Both the position numbers and the translations under genes were made by a program. Under the pieces are notes generated by a model, which worked only from the letters and a program-made list of their open reading frames with translations, did no database searches and was not told the DNA's origin. A DNA stretch of 64,000 nt from Orbilia blumenaviensis (lineage: Eukaryota > Ascomycota > Orbiliomycetes > Orbiliales > Orbiliaceae): contig JAVHNS010000010.1 of the NCBI GenBank assembly GCA_036872755.1, forward strand, positions 806,001 to 870,000, in the 5' to 3' direction. Shown one piece after another: positions 21,976-33,170 of the stretch (its first letter is position 1; each line of letters begins with the position of its first letter).

Positions 21976-24900
21976 TTACGCAACAGCACTAACAACCAAC
22001 TGTCCAACCCCAGTCTCCTCACTCCTGACCGTAATCTTAACCGTAACCCCGCTCTTCGACGAGAACACCATCTTAACCATAGCAACAACCCTTCCTCCAG
22101 AGATAGTCTTGCCAAACAACTTGAGCACATGCGAAGAAGTCGACATGGGGACGTCGGTGCCTTCCATTGGTTGCAGTGATAGAGCGGAGGCAAGGAGGTT
22201 GCAGGCCTCTGTTGATAAAAAAGAAATATCGTGGTTAGTACCAAATCCCAAGGTCAACGATACGAATGAACGGGGAAAGGCCAAAAACATACCTTCAAGG
22301 CTCTTAACGGTTTCTTGTGGTAATCCATAAGTCTCCGTGATTTCCTCCCCAGCGGCACCAACCTGCTCCCAAACAGTTCCAAAGTTTCCACAGAACGCGG
22401 GAACAACATAATCGCCACCAGTCAACTCTAAGTCCTCAACTTCATATTCGTCTTCGTATCCACCTTCTTCGGCTTCGCCAGTTGAAGGATCAATCTCCTT
22501 AGTCGTGAACTTGAGAACATTGTTAAATGTCGAGGTGGTGTATCCGGCACCCTCATCAGATTGCGGCCTCTTGAAAGCGACGTAGATGGTTCCGGGGCTG
22601 TCAACCGAGATCTTTGGTGCAGGGACGTAGAACTCTTCGACCAATGGCTCTTCCTCCTCTTCTTCCGATGGGGTAACCTGAACGGTAACATTTTCTAAGA
22701 CAGAGTCGGTTAATGTATTCTTGACATTGTATTGCACGACAATGTGATCTTTGAAAACATGCTTGACAGCGGTAACGACATATTCCATCTCTGCTTCGGT
22801 AAGTTCGACAACTCGGCTGGATTTGAGGAGCTGGCCGAGGGCTTTGATCTCTGGGACGACGGAAAGGGCGGCAGCATACTGCTGGGACGCGGCAGCGGCG
22901 TTGACGGCGGCTTCGGAGATAGGAGCAGCGGACGGACGGGCTCCTGGGGCACTGATTGTGGGAGCTTTGAGGGTTGGTAGATCGGAAGCTGGGCGCATCT
23001 TCTTGGTCTTGTCCTCTGCATCGGCCTCGGCACGGGTGACAACCGGGATGCTTGCAATATCGAAGGGCTTTGAGAAGGTAGCCTGGTCGCCGGTGACATA
23101 CATAACAAGCTGGTGCTCGAAAATTGGCAGTGAAAAGATAGAATCTAACAAATTGTTAACCGAATGCAGTTCCAAGACGATGCACCATAAACCTACCATT
23201 ATGGATAAATTTGGCTCCATATTCACTCGCACCAGTAACCAACTTGAGATTCAGGGCAGCTCTGTCTCGGACCTCATCATCCGGGTCATCCAAACACCTG
23301 GTAAGAAGAACAACAACGCTCTTCTTAACCTCCTCGTCCTTCTGTCCAACACCAAACTTGGCAAGGGCAGTAACGGCGGCAGCCCTTACAACAGCGTTTT
23401 CAAGGACGACACGGTTGTAGATGTACCTTATATACTTTGTCGGCTGCGAGGTCTTAGGACCTTCCTGCCCAAGCAGGTGGAGAACACGGACAGCGAGCTT
23501 GGTGAACTCACAGTCCTCAATGAATTCGCAGAGATGTGCGAGAGCTATACACTGCATTAGTCCCAAATCTCAAAATCCAATATCTATGCCAACTTACCTT
23601 CTTCCTTGCTCTCTGGAACAAACTTGATGAGATCAAACATGCTCTCAACCACACTCCTCTTAAATTCATATCCGCCCTCGTCGCGAAGGATACCACTAAG
23701 GAAAGCAAGCATGCCGGCCTGCTTACTCGGGAACTTCAAGCACAGTGTCCTAATAGCTTCAACGATAGTAATCTTGAATTCATCCGTGATATCAGCCATG
23801 AATCCAGAGATCTGCTTCATAAGCCTATCAACGCTGGCTTCATTTCCAGTCTTAAGCAGAGTAGTGATAGCAAAGGTAGCAATAGAACGATTCGAATTCG
23901 AAATGAGAGTCTCGATGTCCATGTTACAATGCTGAAGGGTATTCGGCTTGAAGGAGGCAATGTGGTGTAATATCCTGATGGCGGCGAACTTGGTGACCGC
24001 GCGCGGGGAAGTCAAGAAGAGCTGCAAAACGTGAACTGCTGGCGCGATTTCGGCGTCTGTGACATCAGGGAGCTCGCAGATAACCTTAGCGGCTTCGAAA
24101 TTAACCATCTCGCTCTTGTGCCTTAGCCAGCCTTCGAGGAGCTGTGCCATTGGCTTTCTGAGGTTGGCGTCTTCAATAGCGATCTTTCCAGCCAATCGCA
24201 CAAGCATCATGACGGCAGCAGGGCTCTTGATCGCGCTCGCATTCTGCGACCCGAACTGCTGGACCATCTTGACCAAAGACATCCTGTCGTGAGCACGCAT
24301 CTGGTAGAGTAAACCGATAGCATGGTATTGTGTCATATATCCAGATGGAGGACCGATCGAGGAAGACGAAGAACCAAGTCCCAAGAATCCACCGCCGGAT
24401 TTGTTAGCAAGAACAGCCTCCTGGGTCTCGTTCGCCCATCTTCTAACAACATCCTTTGCGAGTGGGAGAAGATGGTAAGATGAAACGAGAGCGGCGGATG
24501 AGACAGATGGAGTTTTGTCAACAATCGCAGTCTTGATAAGACGTTCTATCGCTTGAACATTTGTAGCCTAGACGACCCCAAAAAAGCGTGAGCCCCGAGA
24601 CTTTCTCACAAAGATTAAAGATCCAATCTTACGTCAATAACTCTGCAGAGCGCCCTGATAGCATTTGGCCTGTACACAACATCACTTCCGACAGCGGTAT
24701 CCTTCATGATAGAAGCAGTCACCATGATCACGTCCTCAGCAGTACTCGCCAGCTCCTTGATGACAAGGTATACCATCTGTCGTAACGATGGATCACGATG
24801 CTGGAAGAGCTTTGTAATTCCAAAAAACAGCGTGGTAGCTTCAGCTGTGGGGAAGCGTTCTCCGGTGTGCAAGAGATATGTGATTTTGGTCAATTGGATA

Positions 24901-25125
24901 CGGCATTTTCGAGGCGATATGGGTGAGGTATTGAATATGCGAGCTGTAATACCGCGTTTCCCGTCAGCGATTGAGGATTACTACGAATGAATACTAGAGG
25001 AATGGAGGAGGGGGGGTTATGAACGCGGATATATGTTATATCAACATACCCTCCTGGAACACCGTAGAGCGGTCGACCTTAAAGATGGTCTGGTCGCCAT
25101 CCTCGTCCTTCTTCGAGTAACTCAT
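21976..25125 (-). CDS. sec21: Coatomer (COPI) subunit gamma, Sec21 orthologue
   Basis: Six exons (25125-25050, 24943-24633, 24567-23598, 23544-23197, 23144-22293, 22208-21976) join in frame to 929 residues, the usual length for gamma-COP. The N-terminal adaptin-type helical repeat domain is clear: [44 protein letters not shown] and SIMKDT, then [12 protein letters not shown] and [17 protein letters not shown]. The C-terminal appendage is recognisable from [15 protein letters not shown] to [15 protein letters not shown] and LKLFGKT. The protein is part of the heptameric coat for Golgi-to-ER and intra-Golgi vesicles, recruited by Arf1 and binding KKXX cargo. The last intron (22292-22209, 84 bp) has no stop and is a multiple of three, so its retention would insert 28 residues; a perfect TACTAAC branch site shows it is a real intron. 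The acceptor of exon 4 is the TATAG site, six bases past a competing GCAG. Confidence 0.97.
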
Positions 25126-26193
25126 CGTTCAAAAATTATAGATGCGACTAGCTCAAGAACCAGCCTGCTTCACGTTTAGACAGTGTATGTTTCAATTGTT
25201 CGAAAAATCGGGCCCTGGTTCGAAGTCGCCCGGCAGTGGTCAGACAGAGGGAGGTGCCAGCTCAACAGAAAGCTCCTTTTTTCGCACAGTCGAAATCTCA
25301 AGCTACACACCAGCTATTTCCACCGGTTCAAAGGCCGTCTGAAGCTATCCTTTCGCTACGGCCGATGGCAGAGATTCGATTGAGGTCGGAGAGGAAGATT
25401 CGGGATGGGATGGCAATGTGCGGATTTCGTGACGGACGAGATGGAGTCGGGAGGATATGCCTGTTCGTCTCGTTCTCAGCACCAGCTTTGGGGCTTCATG
25501 TTGAAATGTGTTCCTTAAACGACCAGCCACCAGCCACAGGTAGACGTAGACGCCACAGCAGCGTACCTGTGGCTGGTGACCGAGGCACTTATAACAACCC
25601 ACAAATTCTTCAACTGGCGATTTTTCTCTTCTTCTCCCTCTTCATCATTATCATCACCAAAAACTTCAATAACATTAACCAAAAAAACATCGACAACCCG
25701 GCTGCTGGCCAGCAATTGGTATGTGAATTATATTTTATACTCTTTCTCTAGTTTATACTATTGTTGCTTCATATTTGTATGATGAAATTACAAGCTGGCA
25801 CCAGTCTTAGCAGGATTTGTACTCCCATATCTGCTGACTTAGCTTTAATGGGCCTCACTTCGCGGTGATGGTCTTTATCTGATACTTCCTTTTCCCATTC
25901 AATTGGACATTCCTATCACCTTCACTTCATTGCGATGATAATGTGGAGGCGGTGGTTTGTTCAGTTGGATAGCATGGCACATTTGCATTGTTCTCAGTCG
26001 CGATATTTCCTCTACACAGACTTTTTGATCACATCGCTGACTCGACAAAAATAATCTTCATTCAGGATGACCTTATTATAATATCATTAGAATAGTCATA
26101 ATAATAAACCTCTTCTTCTTCTCTCTTTCTCACTCTCACAAAAGCATGATACTATCTTCACTATTGTGGTTATTATAATACGTGCACAAGAAA
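25126..26193. other. Divergent promoter region between gamma-COP and RRP40
   Basis: About 1.07 kb shared upstream of two divergent housekeeping genes. It contains frames on both strands (for example 25236-25751) without motifs. A CAGCCACAGG / CCTGTGGCTGG inverted repeat lies near 25530-25575. TC-rich stretches just before 26194 look like the RRP40 leader. Confidence 0.5.
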
Positions 26194-27105
26194 ATGTCCC
26201 TCGACGCCTTAGAAATAATCCTCCCCGGGGACGCTCTCCCCCAGCTCTCCCCCCTCCTCACCCAGCAACCAGACCAACCACAAGACACAAAGCCCCGCTC
26301 CCTTCGCCTGGGCCCAGGTCTTACCCTCTCCCCTTCCACCCCGTCAACCCCCATTCTCCCCTACCGCTACGGCACCCTCAACCTAACAACACACACCAAA
26401 CGCCCTACCGCCTCCATCCTCTCTACTCCCCGCCACTACCACCCCTCCCCGAACGACCCAGTCCTGGTCACTCTCCTCCGCACCACAGCAGAGCAATTCA
26501 TGGTCCAGTTAACACCATACACCCCACCAGCCATCATCCCGTTCGAAAACTACATTATAAACAACGCAGGAACCACTGCATCAGCCAGAAAGTCACGACC
26601 AAACCTACCTATCGGTGCAACGATCTATGCACGTGTATCAGTGGTGCATAAGCATCTTGAAGCAGTCGAACTTTCCGTTCCAGGACCTGATTATGGAGAA
26701 GTCATCTCTCAGAAAAACACATCCTCTACACCATCCGGTCAAAAGACCAAGAAGGAGTCACAGTCATCATCATCAGCTGCAGCAGGAGGAACAACAGGCG
26801 CTGCCTCCCTAGCTAACCGCTCCGAAGTAACACCTTATATCCTAACAACCTCGCAACCAATGACAAAGCTCCTGTTAGCAGAGGATACACTAGGAAAACC
26901 CCTGTTGTCTGCCGTAGCAAGCAAGGTTCCATTCGAAATGATAGTCGGTAAGAACGGCCGAGTTTGGATCGATGCTGCTACGCAGAAAGAGGTAGTTAAG
27001 GTTGTTAGGTGCTTTAAGGAGTTTGATGAGGCCGAGGCGTGGAATGATGATGATGGCGGGTTAGTGAGGGGACGGGAGATTGTGGGGAGGGTTTGTGGGA
27101 GGTAG
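26194..27105 (+). CDS. RRP40: Exosome complex component Rrp40
   Basis: A single exon from ATG 26194 to TAG 27105, 303 residues. An upstream in-frame GTG at 26182 is ignored. The N-terminal domain (LPGDALP...LRLGPGL...YRYGTL) is followed by an S1-like part (PNDPVLVTLLRTTAEQFMV...PFENY) and PNLPIGATIYARVSVVHKHLE, the RRP40 pattern of RPxLxxGDxVYARV. The C-terminal KH-like domain has PFEMIVGKNGRVWIDA. Rrp40 is one of the three RNA-binding cap subunits of the nuclear and cytoplasmic exosome, which degrades and trims RNA 3' ends. A Ser/Gly-rich insert (about residues 177-207, SSSSAAAGGTTGAA) splits the S1-KH junction and is a fungal-type expansion. Codon use is strongly C-ending in the first half. 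Confidence 0.9.
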   Translation: MSLDALEIILPGDALPQLSPLLTQQPDQPQDTKPRSLRLGPGLTLSPSTPSTPILPYRYGTLNLTTHTKRPTASILSTPRHYHPSPNDPVLVTLLRTTAEQFMVQLTPYTPPAIIPFENYIINNAGTTASARKSRPNLPIGATIYARVSVVHKHLEAVELSVPGPDYGEVISQKNTSSTPSGQKTKKESQSSSSAAAGGTTGAASLANRSEVTPYILTTSQPMTKLLLAEDTLGKPLLSAVASKVPFEMIVGKNGRVWIDAATQKEVVKVVRCFKEFDEAEAWNDDDGGLVRGREIVGRVCGR

Positions 27106-29726
27106 TTCCTCTTGCTTCTTTTAGGGATTTATACCTACCGCACGGTACTTTATGGTTTTTAATAAGCATCCAGGAGCATTTTTGGGACTTAGTTCATGTA
27201 GTATATAATATATGGCGTTATGAGCGGTGTCGAGGGGGGAATATCAGGCGTTTTAGCAGAATTCAAACAGTTTTACAATATACAATACAAACATACCACT
27301 CACCCCGTGATCATGATCGTCACACTTCAATGAATAAGGCAATCTACAGCAGTAACCTTTTGAGCAATATATGAGAGAGATACCATAGCAATTCCATTAT
27401 TTAAAAAGAGAGAGAGAGAAAACAACGACCCAAGAATAATAATAAAAAGGAGGAATATCCACTAAGAACCCTCCTCCTCCCTGGACCGCAACAGAGCCTC
27501 CCAATATCAGATGGACTGTTCACAACCTCTAGGTCCCTTCTCTAACCTAGTATCCCCTTGAGGCCCTCTACCATACCACCAAACCCGGCGGCGATAAAGG
27601 ACCCGCTAGAGAAAGGACAGCCTCGCAAGTATCCGACAAGTAACCCTCTCTCTACTAATAGAAACGACAAGTCGGCAGTCCCCTAAAAGGCTCAACCATC
27701 ATAACGATTAAAAGAAGGAGCACGGAGTGTAGAGAAACGGTTATTTAAATTATAGAGAAAAATGTACCCCCGCCTACGTACGGCCTAACGAAAAGATAAT
27801 AATAAAAACCAAACGGAAGTATCTCCTTTCCTACCCCTCTCATCCAGTCCTCCCTGGCATCCTCGACCCCCTTCCTTCATAAAAGCCTACAGGAACCCCC
27901 CTCCCACTAACCATCCCATCCCAGTCTCAGAAGCCACAACGGCGCCGGGCATATCGATAACCAGCGGGGCGTATATATAAAAACGGGGGAGTGGAAGCAA
28001 AAGCAAAAGAAAGGGCTGAGAAACACCAGATCATAAAAACCGGGAGAAGAAAGAGAAGAAAAGAACCCTCGATCCGCAAAAACCATAAAAGATAAAAATT
28101 CTCGAACCAACGAAAGGAAGGAAGGAAAAAAACATAGAGCGGCCAAGAGTCATCCCATCTCTCTAAATCGTCAACGTCTCACAACTCGCCTCTCTCCCCT
28201 AACCTGATGGGAATCGTCAAGAACAAAAGAAAACCTCCCCAGAAGCCGCCCTAGTTTATATCCCATTTCATCCCCATACCTTTGCAAAAACAACATAAGC
28301 GTAAAACAAAAAAGAATAAGTAGAGTTTGGTTTTTTTTTCAATCTGTCTTCCCCGATAATACCTATCCCCTCCTAATCCAACTGGGTGACAAGATAACTA
28401 TTTAGACAAGCAAAGCTAAATGCCAGAGGGCGAACCCCCATACCACAAGCTCGACCCATCCATAAAGACCCTTATTCACCAGCCAGAAAAGACAAAACAA
28501 TCTAATAGAATCGAACGATAAAAGACTGCAAGGCAAACACAACATCGCATGGAAAGGAAACATATCGGAAGCATTGGAAATAATACAGGGAGGGGAAAAG
28601 AGGACATTAATACAGGATGCCTTCCATCAGAAGCGTTTACATGCTATAACGAGGAACCAACGAAAACGAAAAACAAGGAAATACCTAAAAGCAAGTCGTC
28701 CCTCTCCGAGGATTGGAAAACGACAGTTTGGTTTCGACAGGGAAAAAACAAAACAAAAAGGAAAAAAAGAAAAGATGTTGAGGTTTTTCCTAAGCACTTC
28801 TCCCTTTACATCCATCTTTTCTTCGTCCCTTTCTTTTATTTTTCCTTCTAGGGAAATCTAGTGATTGAATATTCCTTCTTTTAGTTACCCTATACCCACT
28901 TGCTACGAGAAAGCAGATAGGTAGTTAAATAACTAGAGTAAAAAATAGAAATTAAAGAAATCCAGATTTGCGCCCCAGTGTTGCCCGTAATCGGTAGTTT
29001 TTATTGAAACGAATGATTCAGGAAAATGCTAGTCGGAGTAGAGCAGATTAGGTATAGTATCGTCGGCGATTCCGAGTGCCCCAGCCAGGAAAAGAAAGAT
29101 ATATCCTTTATGATGCTAGCTGCGAGTAAGAGAACGTCCGTGAACACGTCGGAAGGTCGCCGAGACAAAAATGTGTAATCCGGTATGCCCAGTCTCCTGG
29201 CTGAATCGGTCAAAAAGAACCGGTAGGAAAGTTGTCGGTGATTGGACAGGCAATAGGAAAAAAAGGAAACGACAAAGACAAACGCAGGAAAAAAGGAATG
29301 CTGAAAGAACAAAACAGGCAACAAGAGAAGCATGCATGAGAACAGTAAATCAAGAAAAAGAGATTCGAATTAGGTGTATTCCAGAAGTCCACCAGGATGC
29401 TAGGATAAGGCACCCCGATGTGTGGCTTCCCCCTAGTGGAGGATAGGAAGTTTAAAAAGAACGCGAAAAAAATGTCAGCAAGAAAAAGTAAGAATCCAGC
29501 AATGATGAACAACCTGTTTTAGGGAGGATGTGCGTGGGGGAGTCAGAGTCGTCTAGTCGTTCGCATCGTATCCAATCCAGAAAAGAAGTCGAAGGCAGGG
29601 TCGTTCGGCCATAGCAGAGATGCTGTATGTTCTTTTCCAATTCTATTTCGTTTCAGTCGATTCCTAACCACCTCCCAGAAAGAAAGAAAAAAGTAGCGTT
29701 ATATTAAAAAGCATGTTGAAAATCAT
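27106..29726. other. 2.6-kb convergent intergenic region, strongly purine-rich on the + strand
   Basis: Lies between the 3' ends of RRP40 and casein kinase I. From about 27400 to 29500 the plus strand is dominated by A and G (GAGAGA, AAAGAAAAG, GGAAAGGAAA), so the minus strand, the kinase sense strand, is pyrimidine-rich. Frames here (28549-28861, 29001-29512) are low-complexity and not called. It may hold a long 3' UTR or a non-coding transcript. Confidence 0.5.
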
Positions 29727-31657
29727 TTAGTAACCCCATTGGTCTTGCTTAGCGTTCCGGTAGGCGGGTTGGTTGCTAGAGGATCCGTATTGTTGTCCCG
29801 TGGATGTTGGCTGGGCGGATTTGCTAGCGGATCGTAGCCTACAATCTTTCGCGTGAGCGTCTGTGTCGTTTTGGAAGGGATTCGGCTTCTCCGTTACCAC
29901 CTTGCTCAACTGGACGAGCGAACAGGAAAGCACAAGGCGTTCGGCGAAGGTAAGGTCGTCTTACTCACATTCGGTCACTTCCGGTCATACCTCTATCCAT
30001 AGTTGGATCAACAATTCCGCGCTCAACAACCTTTCGTCTAGTACCACTTACGGCGCCAGGCTTGCTAGAACTACCCATGGTAGGTCCCGTTCCGGGAGTA
30101 GGGTTACCCATGGTAGCAGCATTCGTATTCATACGAGGTCGCTTCTCCTCATCCTCTCCTGCAGCTTGCATCTGCTGGTTGGCAGCGAGTTGCTGCGCAT
30201 TCTTTTGCTATAGAATATGTTAGCTACCCTCTCCAAAGGAGAAAGAAAGAAAAAAGTGTTTAGGCAGGTAGGAGGGAAACATACGTATTTGTAGACGGTC
30301 CAGTCAAAGACGTAGTCGTACTGGAATCCTTCCCGGACGAAGAGATCGCGGAAAATCTTTCGGAGGTAGCTATAATCGGGCTTGTCGTCGAATCGCAAGC
30401 TGCGAGTATAGTTCAGATAGATGGCGAATTCATTCGGGAAGCCACGGCAGAGGACCTCTGTTGGTGTTGTCATTTTTTTCTCCATGATCCTGTCATACTT
30501 TTGCTTCTTAGTAGCAGCCTTCAGACCTTGCCAGGGGAGAGAGCCACGGCAGAAGTAAAGCATGACATAGCCCAAGGATTCCATATCATCTCGGCGAGAT
30601 TGTTCTAGGCTAAGTGTTAGTATCCATGATAGATGATCACGTGAGCCTGTTACATACCGACACCCAAGTGGGTGTTGATGGAGGCATATCGGGCAGTTCC
30701 GGTCAAGTTCTTGTTTTCTCTGTACGGAATGTGAAAGTGGGTCTTAGGATCGCGATACTTCTTGGCCAAGCCAAAGTCAATAACATTGACTTGGTTTCCA
30801 CGCTTTCCAATGCCCATCAAAAAGTTGTCTGGCTTGATATCACGGTGAATGAAGCTCTTGGCATGGATGTACTCGATTCTCGAAATCTAATCAAGTTAGT
30901 AAGCAGCTCGCAAGGGAAGGAAGAAACGGGAGTGTTTAGTTCAAGGACATACCAACTGATCTGCAAGGAGAAGAACGGTCTTGAGGCTAAATTTTCTATT
31001 GCAGAAGTTGAACAGGTCTTCCAAGGAAGGTCCGAGGAGATCTAGGACCATGGCGTTGTAGTCACATTCTGTACCGAACCAACGAACGAATGGGATACCG
31101 ACACCACCAGCAAGGGACCTAGGGAGCAAAAAACCGTCAGCACCACAAGTAGGCACGAAGATAGTGTTGTGGAGGGGGGTGCATACTTGTAGACACGGGC
31201 CTCGTATTCCAGTTGGGGGTGCTTAGCCTTGACGCTCTCCAGCTTGATAGCAATTTCCTCGCCACTGATGATGTTTGTGCCTGCAAAAGAACGGACACTC
31301 GGTCAGTATCGAAGAGGCCGCACATAAACCCATTTTCCAAGAGTTGTTGGGTATATTTGTGTGTGTGTGTGTGTGTGTATCGTACCTAGGTAGATATCAC
31401 CGAAACTACCGCTACCGATCTTTCGACCGATTCTGTACTTGTTCCCGACCCTCAGGTCCTATAAATGGAAACAAACAATGTTAGCAACAAAGAGTCATAC
31501 ACCACAGGCAAAGTTCAGAATTGAGAGGAGATTGGAGGAAGCACCACGACGGTATGTTTCTCCCGTCCCCAGAGGGAGGTGGAGGGGATTGGTTGGCGAA
31601 GAAATGACATGTAGGACTTACTGGAGGGGCCGCTGGGGCAACATTTGGGTTTGACAT
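29727..31657 (-). CDS. hhp1: Casein kinase I, delta/epsilon (Hrr25/Hhp1, CK-1a) type
   Basis: Eight exons (31657-31622, 31458-31386, 31280-31187, 31118-30953, 30886-30658, 30604-30285, 30207-29969, 29838-29727) join in frame to 422 residues. The kinase domain has the Gly loop [13 protein letters not shown], catalytic Lys49 in [16 protein letters not shown] (Asp139) and [10 protein letters not shown]. The CK1 signature [16 protein letters not shown] replaces the usual APE motif. The tail is Gln/Ser/Gly-rich and ends DQWGY without the CC palmitoylation signal of plasma-membrane Yck kinases, so this is the Hrr25/Hhp1/CK-1a class. Those kinases act in DNA-damage response, ribosome maturation, vesicle traffic and, in Neurospora, on the clock protein FRQ. 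The first exon carries only 12 codons. Intron 2 holds a (GT)10 repeat. The upstream region suggests an intron-containing 5' leader. Confidence 0.96.
31359..31378 (+). repeat. (GT)10 microsatellite inside kinase intron 2
   Basis: Ten GT units on the plus strand, so CA on the kinase sense strand, lying between kinase exons 2 and 3 next to the donor of intron 2. Confidence 0.85.
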
Positions 31658-33170
31658 TTGATAGGATCCTTCCGAGAGGGAAAACCGAAAGGAGTGATCT
31701 GTCTAGTTGGAGTTAGGACGGCGGTTCCTGATACCGAAGCAAATATTCGCTATATCCACTCTCTCCTCCGAGTTCTGGGGGGTTCGAATCTGGCGAGGAC
31801 GAGGTGGTGAGCGAGATAAAACGCGTTGAATGGTGGTTGATGAGAAGAGCGAGCCGAAGGGGGGAGGTTTTCGGATCTGTCCTTTCTATAGTAAAAAAAA
31901 AAAAAAAAAAACCCGAGGCTGATCAGGAACGGTCTTCTAACCAAACGGAAAAAACGTGAGGGAAAAAAAAAGCAGGGGAAGCCGACGACACGAAAAGAGC
32001 AGCAGCCACGAGAGTATTTCCTTGGAGAAAAGGAAGAACTGGTGAGAGCAGCCGTGTGGACGGAAGGAATGTTGATGCTTGGTGGATAAGCAAGTAGAGT
32101 AGAGTGTATTGTGGATGGATATTGTGTGTACCAACCTGTGGTCCTGTTGGTGGAGGTACCTCGGAGGGTGCGGTGTTAGCCACGGACTACTAGGTACAAC
32201 TCTATATTTGGGAACAGAGCAAGCAAGCACACAACAACGAAAGAGAAACCCAGCAAGAGAGTGTGTGGGAGAGAGGGAAAGAAGAAAGAGAGGATGGAGT
32301 GGTTTAAATTCCGGTCGGAAAAGATAAAACAACCAAGACAGCGATGATGAAGATGACGGTGATAGTGATCATGAGGCCTTTAAGAAGGAAACGCAAAGGA
32401 TAGGTAGGAATAAACAGTAGTGGGTATAGATGCAGATTCAGGTGTAGATGTAGACGGAGAAGGGGAAAGGCAATAGAAAAGGGAGAAGGAGAACATGAAG
32501 AAAGAAAGAAAGAGTAATAGACGTACCTTGTATGGACTGTGAGGGTGAAGAAGAAGAAGAAGAAGAAGAAGAAGAAGAAGAAGAAGAAGAAGAAGAAGAA
32601 GAAGAAGAAGAACGACGATGTGGGTGTGTGTGCTCGAAGAAGGTGAAGGTGAAGGTTAGGCTGAGTTGAGTTGGAGAGTTGTGAAATGGTGAATGCTTTG
32701 AAGCCGAGACTGAAGAGGAGGTTGTGGGATGGAAAAGAAGGTTGGGGTGAGCAATTGTGTGCTATTATTTTATTATTTTTATTATTTTATTTTTATTTTA
32801 GGTAGTTTCTTCTCTGTTATTTGCTATCCTGCTATTGTAGCTCTGCCGGTCCTGTGTCCTCTGCCCGGTGTCTGCTTTGCTGGTTGGTTTTAGCTCTGTG
32901 CTGGGCTGGGCTGGCTGGGCTGGGCTGGCTAACTCACCGGCTGGCTGGCAGGCTAGGCTGGGCTCTGACTGTGGGCTGGGCAAGGGCAAAGCAAAAGAGG
33001 CAGAGAGGCAGAGAAGCAGGGAAAAGGGTGAAGTGCGGGTGAGACCCAATGAAAAGGGAAGTGCAATTAAGGTTGAATCAATCGAATCAGTTAAAACGAA
33101 CCCTCACTTTCTGGCTGGGACGGACCCATACGGGTGTGTGCTGCTGCTGCACTGTTAAATGAGGCTGGGG
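31658..33170 (-). promoter_or_regulatory. Casein kinase I leader and promoter region
   Basis: On the kinase sense strand this region is pyrimidine-rich and repeat-laden. It has a poly-A run near 31890-31908, a (GAA)22 tract at 32547-32612, a TATTTTATT-rich stretch near 32760-32800 and GGCTGGGCTGG repeats at about 32898-32970. A strong donor on the minus strand (ACAAG|GTACG, at about 32526) suggests a 5' UTR intron of several hundred bases ending near the start codon. No other gene is supported. Confidence 0.45.
32547..32612 (+). repeat. (GAA)22 triplet repeat
   Basis: Twenty-two uninterrupted GAA units on the plus strand, TTC on the sense strand of the kinase gene, about 0.9 kb upstream of its ATG. 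It probably lies in the transcribed leader or core promoter. Confidence 0.9.

Noticed and set aside
23156..23566. gamma-COP segment read as a gene starting MGLMQC
   Set aside because: Its first residues lie in an intron; the real junction is at TATAG, giving [10 protein letters not shown].
31775..31805. B-box-like GGTTCGAATC upstream of casein kinase I
   Set aside because: No A box or cloverleaf; flanking bases do not pair.
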